Positions 49,893 to 61,511 of a stretch of 64,000 nucleotides of DNA are shown piece after piece. The stretch is from assembly GCA_950295325.1 (NCBI GenBank), contig OX485804.1, positions 39,990,001-40,054,000 of the forward strand, read 5' to 3'. The position numbers were made by a program, and so were the translations under genes. Positions within the stretch are counted from its first letter, which is position 1. Each line of letters starts with the position of its first letter. The notes beneath the pieces were generated by a model. That model was not told where the DNA came from. It saw only the letters and a list, made by a program, of their open reading frames with translations, and ran no database searches. This DNA comes from Polytrichum commune (taxonomy: Eukaryota; Streptophyta; Polytrichopsida; Polytrichales; Polytrichaceae).

Positions 49893-50297
49893 GGTAACAC
49901 ATGAGCAATGAGTGTGAGTGGTGAGCGGTAGACTAGTAGAAAACATTGCTAAAAAGAACCGTAGTCATTTTTCCTTTGTGGTTCTTTTGACCACCTTGAT
50001 TTGCAGTCTCCAAACAAATGCAATTTCATTTTTGGTTTACCAACTAAACTTTTAAAATTTTGGGGGCTTGTAATATATTGTTGGAAATGTTTTCAAAATA
50101 CCTTTTCAACGGTGTATTTTATGCCCGGAATTTTTTTAAATTATAGTCGCAAAACAAATAAGAAACATCTACAATTGTTTAATGACTGCAGATCAAGGTG
50201 GTCAAAAGAACTGCAATAGGAAAACGACTGTGGTTCTTTTTTGCATAGTTTTCTACTAGTGGTAACACATGAGCAATGAGCATGAGTGGTGAGTGGT
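49893..50297. repeat. CACTA-type MITE (49931-50261) at the junction of a short tandem duplication
   Basis: The element's ends read gactagtagaaaac (left) and, in reverse, cactagtagaaaac (right). The halves pair through aagaacc.cagtc, cttttgaccaccttgat and tgcagtc. A GTA duplication flanks it (49928-49930 and 50262-50264). A flank of about 35 bp, ggtaacacatgagcaatgag then agtggtgag, occurs on both sides (49893 and 50261). Confidence 0.8.
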
Positions 50298-50299
50298 AA

Positions 50300-52240
50300 G
50301 ATGTGAATACTTAAATCAAATATAATAACTTCTCATAATTATAGGGGTCATAACCTAAATTTTTGTACTATATATATATATTTTTTCATTATAGCATTAG
50401 CATTTTAAAAATTCACAATAGAAGGGGGTCTATTACCAGGACTACTAGAAAAATATTCAATCAATTTGGTGGGCATTAGGGTATAGTGGCACACAATAAA
50501 TGTGATTAAGGGATGGGGAGTGTCCCAACAATTGTTAGGATCCTATTATAAGGCGAAAGTGCGTTCCTTTGCTATAATTGGAACTTCACGTCCTCTAGCA
50601 CCAACACCTTCTCCCTCAAGAGACTGGTTCATATTTTCACTAGTCATGTGTTGGGTACTATAAGCCAATTTGAATCATATTTATTTTCGCTACCAACGCT
50701 TGATGTCATCATCGCAAAACCAAAATACATGGTCCACATTGTGGTGGAAGGGATCTTCTTCATTTCTTTATATATTGGAGCCAAGGTGCCATGTTTGACA
50801 ATTCCAACTTTGGCATTGCACAAAATCTCTATATTGGCTTGCACTGCCCAATATCTTTTTGTTAGAGTTGGGTGACAACTTTACAATGTGCCACTAGGAC
50901 ACAAGGTTGACACCTAGAATGACTTATGGGAACCACATGCAGCAAGGTATAATTGTTTTGGGAGGCACTATCTTGCTCATAAGCAATTAAATGACCCATT
51001 CGATTAGATAATTTAATACTTGTGCATATTTTGTAGTACCTTCCAATTACTTTGAAAGGATTGGGTTAGTCATTTTCATGTACCACATATTTATTGGTTG
51101 GTCGGAAGAGTGCTATGCCCTACAATTATCCTTCACACATGGCCACCTCCAGTTGGTAGTTTGACCGAGGCCAAACATTGGCTCATAATCAAAACCATCT
51201 CAAAAAGCAGAGCCAATAATTCATTGCAATGCGGTTTAGCCTCAAAGCAATTTCATAAAGCCATAATACAAAACAAACATACACAAAATTGATACGCACT
51301 CAAGAGCAACAAAAAATGCATTTATTGTGGAAGCATAAACCGATGACATCCCCAAGCAGAGTGTTGGAATTCCTACTACATTTATATTCATGTGAAAAAT
51401 TGAAAATTGAAAATGTGCAAACACCAAACTGCTAGAAGGTATACATTTTGTACATGCCAACAAACACCAAACTCTCATAATGCAATGCAATGCCATGACC
51501 TAAACCAATATCTTCCACATTGCTTACCTATATCCAAAAGGTTAAATTCTTTTTTTTTGGCAAGAAATGTGTTAGTTTCATCCAATTCACATATTCCTTC
51601 ATTGTTGTCATATGGTAATAATCCCCAATGACTGCCTTGTCCATTCTTGTTGGGGTTTGCATTTGGGTTCTAGGCTTTTACAAATTGGAGGCTCTTGAAG
51701 CGCTTTTGGACTCCCTTGAGTTCTGCTCTCTAGATTGTGGCTAAGTTATTAGAGTTATCCTTTAATTCAAAGGAGTTTGGTAGGGAGTTTCTTACAAAAC
51801 CTTCCATGTTTGGCAAGCTTGAGGTGCATGTGTCGGAGGTCGTGTGGAGGTTTGAACCAATAACATTCTATATCAGTTCATTGAGGGTCAAACTCATTTT
51901 AGCACCGCATTAATTTCAAATCATTTTATTTTTATTTTTAGTTAGGAGTCATTGACAAAAAATCTAAATATTTTCCACCTAAAATAATATCTCAATAAAG
52001 TGCACAAGATGACCTCACATTCAAACACTATGTTGACACTTAAGACTACATTATTTGCTAGCAACATTTGTATTCCCAAAACTAAAAGGGTATCAATAAC
52101 AACCACTTACTTAATGTTCTATGCGGTGTAATTCGTTTTTGTTGACAATCAAACATTGGTTGTTCAAAATTGGAATGAAAAATTCAAGTTGAGATAGGTG
52201 AGGAGTAATCCATTAATGCACATCAACAATACCCAAAATT
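50300..52240. other. AT-rich spacer without recognisable genes
   Basis: Several short open frames exist but none has a recognisable protein signature or splice context. No RNA gene was seen. Towards the right it becomes A-rich. Confidence 0.4.
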
Positions 52241-52425
52241 AAACAAATAAATGAATAAAAGTAAAAGTCCAGAAAATTAAAGATAAAAAGGAAAAAAAAT
52301 TTAAACAGAAAAAGGAAAGGGAAATGTAAAAAAGTAAAAGCCAATCTAAAAAGTAAAAGTAAAAGTAAAAGTAAAAGCTACACACAACACATCAAATTAA
52401 AAGTTCTCATACAACCGTATATAAA
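52240..52425 (+). promoter_or_regulatory. A-rich (AAAAGT)n tract and TATA box of the A20/AN1 gene
   Basis: A purine-rich tract ends in several aaaagt units (52348-52377). A good TATA box, TATATAAA, lies at 52418-52425, about 290 bases upstream of the chosen start codon. The tract may keep the promoter nucleosome-poor; that is inference. Confidence 0.5.
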
Positions 52426-52715
52426 CCTGTAGAGTGCCAAGTTCTTTATAATTTTCATACACAACGTCAAGACACCTTGTCTTTCAAGAGTTCATTGCAG
52501 GTGTTTCCAACAATTTTCAACAGTATTTTGACCATAATCGATCGGTTGGTTAGCATACTTGAAGATCCATTTTCTAGTAACCTCAAAAATCATTAACACG
52601 GTAGAGGTATTCAACTTGATAAACTTCGGCGAAGCATTGTCGGGTGAATATTATTAGAATAGAACGGCTAATAGCAGCTGAAAATTTCTCTTCGTTTACT
52701 TTACAAATAACTCCA

Positions 52716-53381
52716 ATGGCTTCATCGGAACCATTTATTTGTGCATGCGGATTCTTTGCAAGAGCCGAAACAGACAACATGTGCTCTAGATGCTACCACA
52801 AGAAATTGCGAACCGCCAAGACAACACCCATGTCGAAGGATGTTTTGAAAAGCTCGAAGATCGAAGAAACCGTGGCAGAGGAACCCAACACCCAAAGGGC
52901 CCCAAAGAAATCATTAATCACCGAGACAAAGACACGGTTGGAGGATGTGATCCAAGACTTGAAGACCTTCGTAACTGCCGAGGAATCAGACACCAAAAGC
53001 TACAGAAACGTGATCATCGATGACGCGACGAGCTGGGTGGAGGGTCTTCTCCAAAACTGGACGATCGCAGAAACCTCGGAGGAATCGAAGACTCGAACCG
53101 TAATCGTTGTTGACGCTGGGGAGCCAACTCCGGATAACGAGATCGTCGTTGACGTCGTGAAGACAACTCCTCCCCCCGATGTGCGCCAAGAACGATGCGA
53201 CGTCTGCAAGAAACGCCTTTCATTGACGTCAGTAGAGTGTCGTTGCAAGCATAAATTCTGTGATATCCATCGCTACCCTGAGGAGCATGCATGCTCTTAC
53301 GACTACAAAACCGAGGGTCGCAAAGCTCTTGCAAAACGACTTGAACGCATTGTTGCCGAGAAGATTCAACGGATCGATTGA
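52716..53381 (+). CDS. A20/AN1 zinc-finger stress-associated protein (SAP)
   Basis: Intronless gene of 221 residues. The ATG at 52716 was chosen because it starts MASSEPFICACGFF just before the first finger; the frame is open further upstream but without an ATG. The A20-like finger uses Cys 9, 11, 23 and 26 (CAC..MCSRC), with only one residue between the first two Cys where plant SAPs usually have three or four. The AN1 finger is complete: Cys 161 and 164, the CRC pair, HKFC, DIH, EEH and Cys 193, followed by SYDYKTEGRKALAKRLERIVAEKI. The middle (about 30-155) is a long, acidic and Lys/Thr-rich linker without known domains. SAPs are cytosolic or nuclear ubiquitin-binding or E3-type proteins induced by stress, and they are commonly intronless. 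Ubiquitin binding by this A20 finger is doubtful. Confidence 0.9.
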   Translation: MASSEPFICACGFFARAETDNMCSRCYHKKLRTAKTTPMSKDVLKSSKIEETVAEEPNTQRAPKKSLITETKTRLEDVIQDLKTFVTAEESDTKSYRNVIIDDATSWVEGLLQNWTIAETSEESKTRTVIVVDAGEPTPDNEIVVDVVKTTPPPDVRQERCDVCKKRLSLTSVECRCKHKFCDIHRYPEEHACSYDYKTEGRKALAKRLERIVAEKIQRID

Positions 53382-54535
53382 TCGATCTGTTAAAAGCGTA
53401 ACATTCAAACAACATTTTAGCGAAACAGTGTTATTGTAAAAATGGCACTTCTACTCCTCCTTGAATAAACATTTCATCAAGTTCATTCCATAAACTACCC
53501 ACTTCCTCGTCAAGAGGGCGGGAAGTCCTCTTCCTCCTTTAAAAACCATGGATACGATGTATGGTGTTGTAGGCAAATCTATAGGGACCAAGAATCTCAA
53601 CCCAATTTCATGTTGGCTAATGTAATTGTTCATTTCCTACCAAATCATGGAAAGTGTTCCATCATATGAGTTATTTCCACATTGTATCACATGAATCCAT
53701 TTTCTTAGCCGTGGGAGTGGACTCTTCATTGGATACCTAAATGACGTGCGTGGGCCACTATGAAATTAAACTTTCTATTATACAAAAAGTTTACAAAGAA
53801 AAACAAATGTATACGTATTTACAACATGCTAGAAAATGGACTCTTGTATCTATGTTAAGCTTTTCAATTTAATGTGATGAATGCATCTAATACATGAAAA
53901 ATGTAAAAACCATGATTAATAGGCTTTTTTTTTACTTATATAATCCAATGAGGAATTCATTACATAATTTTTCATCCATAGCATGTAACTCAACGATTAC
54001 ATCAAACAAGCATACCCAAAATAAATAAATAAGTAAATAAACACACACACACACACACACACAAAATAACTTAGTCACGATCCAAAGAGAAAAACTTTAT
54101 GGGAACCTATGAGCGCTCCAAGAGTCTCCAGTTTGTGAAACCTAAAACCCAAATGCAAACCCTAACAAAAATGGACAAGGCTGTCATTGAGGGATTATTA
54201 CCATATGACAATAATGGATGAAAACGTGAATTGGAAGGAACTAACGCATCTATTATCCATTTTCCCTCTAAACCTTAGGGCCATCTTTTGTACATTTACA
54301 TTTACTTTAAAATTCTCAATAGCCTTTCTAAATATACACACTAGAGAAAAATAATACCTCTCCCTTCTGTATACTATGTACACTAAAGCATCAAATAATA
54401 CCTCTTCTCACACTCAAGTTTGCTCGTACATTGTATGAAGAGTCCACCCCCAGGCTTATTAAGGCCTACATGATCGCCAAAACCATTATTTACACAAATT
54501 TGTCAACACCAACATAACATTAGGACTACTCATCT

Positions 54536-54551
54536 CCCCCCCCCCCCCCCC
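54536..54551. repeat. Poly-C tract of 16 bases inside duplicated block b
   Basis: The matching position in the second unit (56368-56377) has 10 C, so the tract predates the duplication and has changed length since. Confidence 0.85.
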
Positions 54552-56540
54552 TTCATGGACACATTGTACACACATATGCAAGTGATGACATCACATCAAC
54601 ATATTTCAAAGGAACAAAAATTTAAGTTAATGTTTTAATTCTTGTTAAATCATGCAACAAGATTTATAAACATGATTTGGCCATTCCCCTCGCTTTGTTT
54701 GTAAGTGCATTATAATTGATCACACCAAACACCTCTGGTGAATTGAAAATAACACCTTCCTACATTAACTAAGTTATCAATCATTTCTTGTTAAATCAAG
54801 AACTTGTCATCTCATGCTTGATATTGTGAAACCGAACCATGGCCATTCACAATTGGGGTGCCAAGAATGAGTGTCTAACTAAAACGGACTAAAATAGATA
54901 ACTTTACATAGTTGGTGTGCTTAAATTTGTATTGTGGAGCATATTGTGGATCATACCTACATTTACTATTCCATAATCAATACAACGACAAAGTTAATTT
55001 ACAAGGATTAGGGTTATTTAAGATATCATTTTGATTCCTTAACTGTAATCTATGGTTGTTGTCAGAATTATTGACCTTAAGATTAAGGAATGAAAAGGAC
55101 AAAAAAATATAATTAAAATGATCCCAATTTTCTTCCTCACACTTATCATTCAATTGTGTACCAATAGAACTAAAGATGTATTGCATACCAATTGTATAGC
55201 TTTACGTATGAAACCAAACATGGGCCACATTACACAATAACATGGCTACATGAAAAAGCAAAGTTTAGAAATAAAATTAATCATAATAAAATATATGTAT
55301 GGACACATGACACTTACACCAAGATACTAGGATGGATAACATGAAATAATTCACCTCCGATGTACACTTCAATAATGAAATTGCTATTGATGTGGCCCAA
55401 ACAAGTCCTATGACCTCTCTACAAGTTCTTTGACCTCTCTACAAGTCCTATGACCTATCTACTCATTTCTTAAAGGATTTATCTATTATTGGTTATTTTA
55501 AAATAATAAATATCATATTTCTTGATAAATCCTATGACCTATCTACTTATTTATTTAAGATATATTACTTAAATCATAATAAATCATAATAAAACGTCAA
55601 GATCCAATGCGACATAGTTCTTGGTTTCTTTGTCCCAAAAGTAGTACCCCAATCGTGAATGGACCCAACCATAACATCCAACATTGACGTGTATTGGAAG
55701 TAACATATTAATAGCCCTTGACAATGAAAATGGACTAAAAATGTCACAACAAGCGAATTAAACCATAAGCCTAAGACTTGTACTTGGTGGATGTCACCAT
55801 ACCTTGGGCGGCTACCATTCATGAGTTATGATTGAGCTCAACCTATGAGTGTTCATCCAAGTGATCGAATAATACATACATAGGGTCCACATTATTTGTA
55901 GGGTCTAATGTCGAGGGTCTAGGGTCTAGGACATGGGTTGAGGTTCCACACTACACTCAAATATTAGTGATCACATGGTACATCATGTCATATGGCACCT
56001 ATTATTAGGGCAACCATAATCGCAAAGAAACTCATATGCACAAACTTGGTGGCATCAACATATGATTGGGGCTAGGGTTCACAACTTTGATTTGACCCCC
56101 CACGGACTTGAGATTATGGATGCGTTGTTTCATGTGAGGAAATGAGTCATGCCATCATACACATTCAAGGAGTGCAAGTGAAAGGTCGTGTAGGCTAGTG
56201 TAATTGTTCATTTCCCACCAACTTATGGAACTTGTCCACTCAAATGAGTGTTTCCATATTGTTTCACATAATAACACACTTTAGGGCCTCCGTAATCACC
56301 AAGAACATCTTTCACACAACTCTATTGGCACCAAAATAACTTGGAGGCTACTTATTCCAAGGTCCAACCCCCCCCCCTTTTCATGAACACATTGTACACA
56401 TATAAGCAAATGACAAGTGAACAACACATCAAACATATTTCAAAAGGATGGAGGTTCCAGTTGATGTTCATATTTTATTTCTTGCTAAATCATGAAACCC
56501 ATTCATTGTCAAGTTGATTGAGTGTTGTTGCATTGGTTCA

Positions 56541-56775
56541 CATCAAGGGTGGGAAAAACCCAACTTTTTCTGGCTGATGCATTGGGTTTTTGGTTTTAAT
56601 GCAGAAAACCCGATTTCTACAAATAAAAGCATGGTTTTATTCCAGTTGCCGTCATATGTATTCCAGTCGGTAGTTATCATCAAGGGTGGAAAAAACCCAA
56701 TTTTTTTCATGCAGATGCATTGGAATTTTGGTTTTAATGTAAAAAAACCCGATTTCTATGAATAAAACTGGATTT
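56541..56775 (+). repeat. Two-copy tandem repeat, about 141 bp apart
   Basis: Blocks tcaagggtgg(g)aaaaaccca, atgcattgg, ttttggttttaatg, aaaacccgatttcta and aataaaa occur at 56541-56635 and again at 56681-56768. Confidence 0.8.
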
Positions 56776-57455
56776 TGTTGGACCTCGGGTGATTGGATTT
56801 TTTTTGTAAAGCTCTAAAAAACCGAACTGCAAAAAACCGCGTGGTGCCAACCTGGTTCACATGGAAAGTTGGTGAGGGCCCACCAAATTTGGAAGACAAT
56901 TACATACATACTTGTTGGCAACAACATATCATTGAGGCCATGATTTAAACTTCATTTTGTCAAACCCTCTTCCCTTATTTCATGGGTGCATTATGAGTTA
57001 TCACATCAAACACCTTTGGCATTTTGATTATTATTGTTTGCTACATCAACTTCATCAATCCTTTCTTGCTAAACTAAGAACATGTCACCTCATGCTTGAG
57101 TTTGTAAAACCAAACCATATCATCAAACATTGACCTAGATTGGAAATAAATATGTAATAGCCCTTCACTTTGGAATTTGACTAGAAATGTCACTACAAGC
57201 TAATAAAACCATAATCCTAAGGCATGTACTTGGTGGATGTCATGGCTGGATACCCATGTCACTCAAGCATAGTGAAGGGGGCTTGTGTGGTTGTGGGCTA
57301 GGGCCATTTGGGCCGTCGATCCACCATACCCATCCAACAAGTTGTGAGAGTCGCATTGGCATGGCAAGTCTAGACCAACACCTTCCTCAACTCCAATTTT
57401 AGCGATTCCAGATTTTTGGCCCTGATTGGCAATTGCTAACCTACTCAAGCTTCTA

Positions 57456-57822
57456 AGGGCCGGTTCACACTATGCCCAAGTCGAGAGGAGAAGCGTCACT
57501 TTTCTAGACCAAACTATGTCGAGAGGAGAAGCCTTTGGGTTGAAAAAGTATATTAAAATAATCCACGGCTAAAAATGCTCGGCCTCTCGACGGAAGTTTG
57601 GGTCGAGCATTTTGCTCGACCCAAACTTGGCTCGAGAGGCCGAACTCTTCCCGCCATATTTTCCTAAAAGTGTTGCCACCTAGGCTCTTTTGGAGGCGAC
57701 GTCCTTTGGACTTCGGCCTCTAGTGTGAAGGCCAAGAGGACAAACTTTGGACATTTATGCATTTTCATTGGTCGAAACGCTTCTCCTCTCGAAGTTTGGC
57801 CATAGTGTGAACCGACCCTAAT
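57456..57822. repeat. hAT-like MITE of about 365 bp
   Basis: The termini are inverted: aagggccggttcacactatg on the left, and in reverse tagggtcggttcacactatg on the right. They continue through gcccaagtcgagaggagaag and tgtgccaaacttcgag-like blocks. Subterminal gagaggagaag repeats and internal tttgggtcgagc palindromes are present. No coding sequence. Confidence 0.72.
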
Positions 57823-58788
57823 GCTCGAACCCATCGGTTGGATGATTCCTTAAAGTTGGAGGTGTCCACACTAGCCTCATCTACCTTAAATGAACAATCA
57901 AATCAAGATATGAAGAGAAAAACTTTTTCAATATTTTATCTAATATGTTCAAGGATCAATTATTGGGTCAGATTATATCATTATGCAATATGCTTTTAGA
58001 AAGTAGATGGTGAATGGGACCCCACACCGATACCGATGGAGCATAATGCATGTGGCTAAAAGTAGATAGATGGATCATTGACTATGATAGTGAGTTGCTG
58101 AGAGTAGGTAATTGGTGGAACATGGCTTTCTAAGGGTGGGTTTCCATGTATGTTGCTCACCCACTAGACTCTAGTGGAAATAAGAAGAAACGTAGATGAA
58201 AAATGATGGGGTGGCTTTTGTATGTGCCAACCAACTATTGCTATTTCAAGTCTTTGATGTTCATATGTTTCAACCAACTATTACTATTTCAAGTGTTTAG
58301 TGGACATATATATATATATATATGTCTAACAACCCAAAGCCACAACCCTTCACATTCTAGTAGGCCACCACAGTGTGGTCAGTTGCTTGCTTTTGTTTAT
58401 CTATCTATATGAGAACACCTCGAACCCACTACTTTTTAGAATCTAGTAGGCGAGCAACATACATGGAAACTCACCCTTCAGGAGAGTACATCAAACCCAT
58501 TATTATCTAGAATCTAATGGATCAGTGACGGACATGGAAACCCACCCTAAACCTCTAAAGGCTTTGCGATATTGGTCGCAAATAGGCTCAAAGATTTGGG
58601 TTCTAGCCTTAAATCATATTCGTGCAAGTGTAATTAGGTTAAGTGCATGTTTGAGTGTGCCGGAAGCAGTGATTTTTTTTTTTGATTTGTTGAGGTTCTG
58701 GTGAGTTCCTCCTTCAATTCATTTGATGAATTTTTGGGTGCTTTGCACATTGATATGCCGCATACACCTCAGGTGAGCCTAAGGGCCA

Positions 58789-59283
58789 CTTCACACACGA
58801 GCCAAGAGCCGTGACCATGAAATTGTGAGAACCCAAGAGAAGGCATTCAAAGGCCGCCCCAAGACACTTCCAAAATCATGTAGTGTGATCACGGACCCTA
58901 AGTGTAGTGTGAAATCATATGTGACTGGCCCCTCAACCAAATGCTATTTCAATGGATTTCTATTCACACAGGCTCTCACACATGATAACATAGAATAACT
59001 CAATAATTGTGAGCAATCGGAATGCCATGATCTCCCGGTTTTGTGTTAGGCCTACCTCCAAGAGGCGGTTTTTGAAAATAATCCAAGTGACCATGAGTCA
59101 TGATCCATTCGATGCCATGTAGGAATCCATGGAGACTTCACATCCATCTTGCATTCACATACTCCGTTGGTCCCTCAAGCGTCGTGTGAAGCGAACTTGG
59201 ACCGGCTCCGCTTTTTCCACCAATGAGAGTGCTTGAAGTGTAATGGTCACGGGCTCTCAGTCTCGTGTGTGAAGTGGCATTTA
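58789..59283. repeat. hAT-like MITE of about 495 bp
   Basis: The termini are inverted: gggccacttcacacacgag on the left, and in reverse atgccacttcacacacgag on the right. The right half resembles the element in channel introns 5 and 8 (tgtgttaggcctacctccaa, gaggcgg, gatgccatgtaggaatccat). Confidence 0.65.
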
Positions 59284-59767
59284 TTAACCAAATAAGGTGT
59301 GACTGGTTTCTACAAATTGGCTCATCATTCACATGACAGATTGTTGGTTTGGAGAAAGAAGTTCTGGGAGGTTGAGGTTTTTGAGCATCGCTATTGAGTG
59401 CTCATGTATTGCATTACAGAAGAAGAAGAAGAAGAACTCCAACCCCTTTTAGGGGGGGCCAGAGTGAATAGAGTGTCTGTTCGTAGGACATCCTTAGCCA
59501 TACCCCAATATTGCATTACATGGATTGCTTGGTCGTGCCATTGAATTCTAGCCTATGATTTGTTCAATTACATTAGTTTCAGATACTGAGCAAGAGCCGT
59601 GTGCTTGGAGATGTTGCAAGCACAGTTTGAAAGTAGCTTTTGCTTGGCTTTCTTAACTCAGTGAGCAATTTCACTGCAGTGCAATTTATTTTTAGAAAAA
59701 TTTGGGGGAGGTAATTAAAAAAAAAAAAAACTCCTATAGAAAAGGAATGGATTCATGATCTATAGAA

Positions 59768-60257
59768 GGTAAAGTAATCCCCCGTTTAAGTACGCACTTT
59801 GAATTGGAGCCGTTGGTGCACACTTAGTTGGTAGGTGCGTACTTTACTCATATCATTTTATAAACCCTTTGATTTGATGAATCGCGACAGGAAACGGATG
59901 AAACCTGAGATAACCTGCTTGATCGAGGCCCAACAATGTGAAATTGTTGCAAAGTTGAGCAAGCCGAATGCATCGAGCAGGCGGGCAACATTCGATGATG
60001 AATATGTATGATGAATATGTCTGATGAACATGTATGATGAATATGTATGATGAACTGCGACGGTCATTTAAGACGTTTCAACAAAACATTTACAAACTGG
60101 CACTGAATGTCAAGCGTAAAAAATTCATGCATACGTGGCAAATGACTGTGCATGACATGTTCAAACAATAAAATATGAACCCTAATCTTTGTCAAAAAAA
60201 TTGGGCACTTAACCGGGATGCGTACTTAAACGGGTGCGTCCTTAAGCGGGAGATTAT
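59768..60257. repeat. Pogo-like TIR element of about 490 bp
   Basis: The left end (taatcccccgtttaagtacg) returns inverted at the right end, in reverse taatctcccgcttaaggacg then cgtttaagtacgc. The interior holds a 13-bp tandem repeat, gatgaatatgtat, about four copies (59996-60049). Confidence 0.62.
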
Positions 60258-60697
60258 TGTAGCAGATGCTAGGTCCATGTTCCTTGTAATTTTGTAACCA
60301 TCTAGTGGGTGGGAACCAATGGTAAGGTCATGTGATCCTCATAGTGACAGTTCCTCCACCATTGTGAAATTAATGACAAACATATATAGGGGGTTCACAA
60401 ACCTCCATAAGATTCTTGTCAAAGTCAATTATTCGGAAAGTTGTGAATGTTAGCAACTTGGTAGAATCTTAGAACATTATGACTTTGTTGCACTAAGTTG
60501 TTGTGTGGGTTAGCACATGGTGACATTCCACTCAAACTAGCACCGAGCGTGTAGGAAGAGATCGAAGAGTGTGCATTGAGATATGTTCAAATCCATGACA
60601 TACCAAAAAATCCCTCATTTTTACATGATTATATATGTATGTTGCAACATGTGGATTTCGTTTCACAACAACTACCGGAGGGGAATAATAAAAATTG

Positions 60698-60709
60698 CCC
60701 CCCCCCCCC
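60698..60709. repeat. Poly-C tract of 12 bases
   Basis: Uninterrupted C run in otherwise AT-rich spacer. Confidence 0.85.
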
Positions 60710-60855
60710 TTAATAGGTTTGTTGTTGAATCATCCCAATTTAAACTCACAAGACTAATTCTTCACACAATTTTTAGACTAATCATTAGACATGATTAATT
60801 GGCTAGAATTAAGTACACAATCCCCCTTTCCTGAGTTCATTGTCCCTCTCGGTAG

Positions 60856-61130
60856 AGTCAGGGGCTAGACACCCACCGCTTTGAGTTGGGCACCCACCAA
60901 TATTATGAAGGTAAAGGGAGTCTTGGAATTTTTTTGACCCCTTGTAAATTTGTGATTATTTCAGTTCAAGTGAGCATCTCTAGACCAAATTGAGGTCTCT
61001 GATGCTAATTTTGGGGTCAAATTGTCTTTGAACGTTTTACAAATTATAGTATAATTGACTATGTTTTCAATTTGGATAATATTGGTGAGGGCCCATCTCA
61101 AAGAGGTGGGTGTCTAGCTGTAGCCCTAGC
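60856..61130. mobile_element. MULE-like MITE with 10-bp target duplication
   Basis: The flanking direct repeat ctctcggtag is exact at 60846-60855 and 61131-61140. The arms are inverted, sharing gctagacacccacc, ctttgag, tgggc and caccaatattat. A 9-10 bp duplication points to the Mutator superfamily. The element is about 275 bp and non-coding. Confidence 0.75.
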
Positions 61131-61219
61131 CTCTCGGTAGGTGTCAAATGTTGTGAACGTTCATGTGCAATATGTCATATTGAGGTCACCTTTTCATATT
61201 AGTTAGAAAAAGAACACCC

Positions 61220-61511
61220 TCCTTCCCCCTAAGTAGAATAAGGGCCTGGCCGCACCAGGAGGTGCCGGCCCAGGACTGAGTTTGTAACGGGCCTACCCGG
61301 AAGCTCCCAGCCGGGTAGGCAGCCTGTCCAGTTCTGGTGGCGGGTCCAAAACCGGGGGCCGCACCGGGTGGGTACGGACCCGAGAGTCAATGCACATTCA
61401 TCCACGGATGTATGTCGCCCCACACAATCCGTCTCCCACGCGCCTACCGCCGAGAACGCCTCACTGTCTTCACGCTCCGACTCCCGAGGTTGCGGTTGCG
61501 CTCGGGCTGGG
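61220..61511 (+). promoter_or_regulatory. GC-rich promoter or 5' UTR with a perfect 10-bp hairpin
   Basis: Base composition changes sharply from AT-rich spacer to GC-rich near 61240. The hairpin gcctacccgg (61291-61300), loop of 10, ccgggtaggc (61311-61320) is exact. It lies about 190 bases upstream of the start codon of the next gene. Confidence 0.45.

Larger units (their letters stand above)
53600..57255 (+). repeat. Diverged segmental duplication, two units
   Basis: Four blocks occur twice in the same order. (a) 53612-53700 and 56190-56280: taatgtaattgttcatttcc, ccattatgag-like, tttccacattgt. (b) 54440-54660 and 56285-56505: a C-run, then catg(g/a)acacattgtacaca, atatttcaaa, tgttaaatcatg. 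(c) 54690-54850 and 56960-57120: gcattat, atcaca(c)caaacacct, tcaatc(a/c)tttcttg, tcatgcttga. (d) 55660-55805 and 57118-57250: aacattgac, atagcccttgac, aatgtcac(a)acaagc, gtacttggtggatgtca. The spacing differs between units because of insertions and losses. Confidence 0.72.

Noticed and set aside
50644-50875. Open frames on both strands in the spacer
   Set aside because: Hydrophobic but without a known family, and open on both strands; no splice partners seen.
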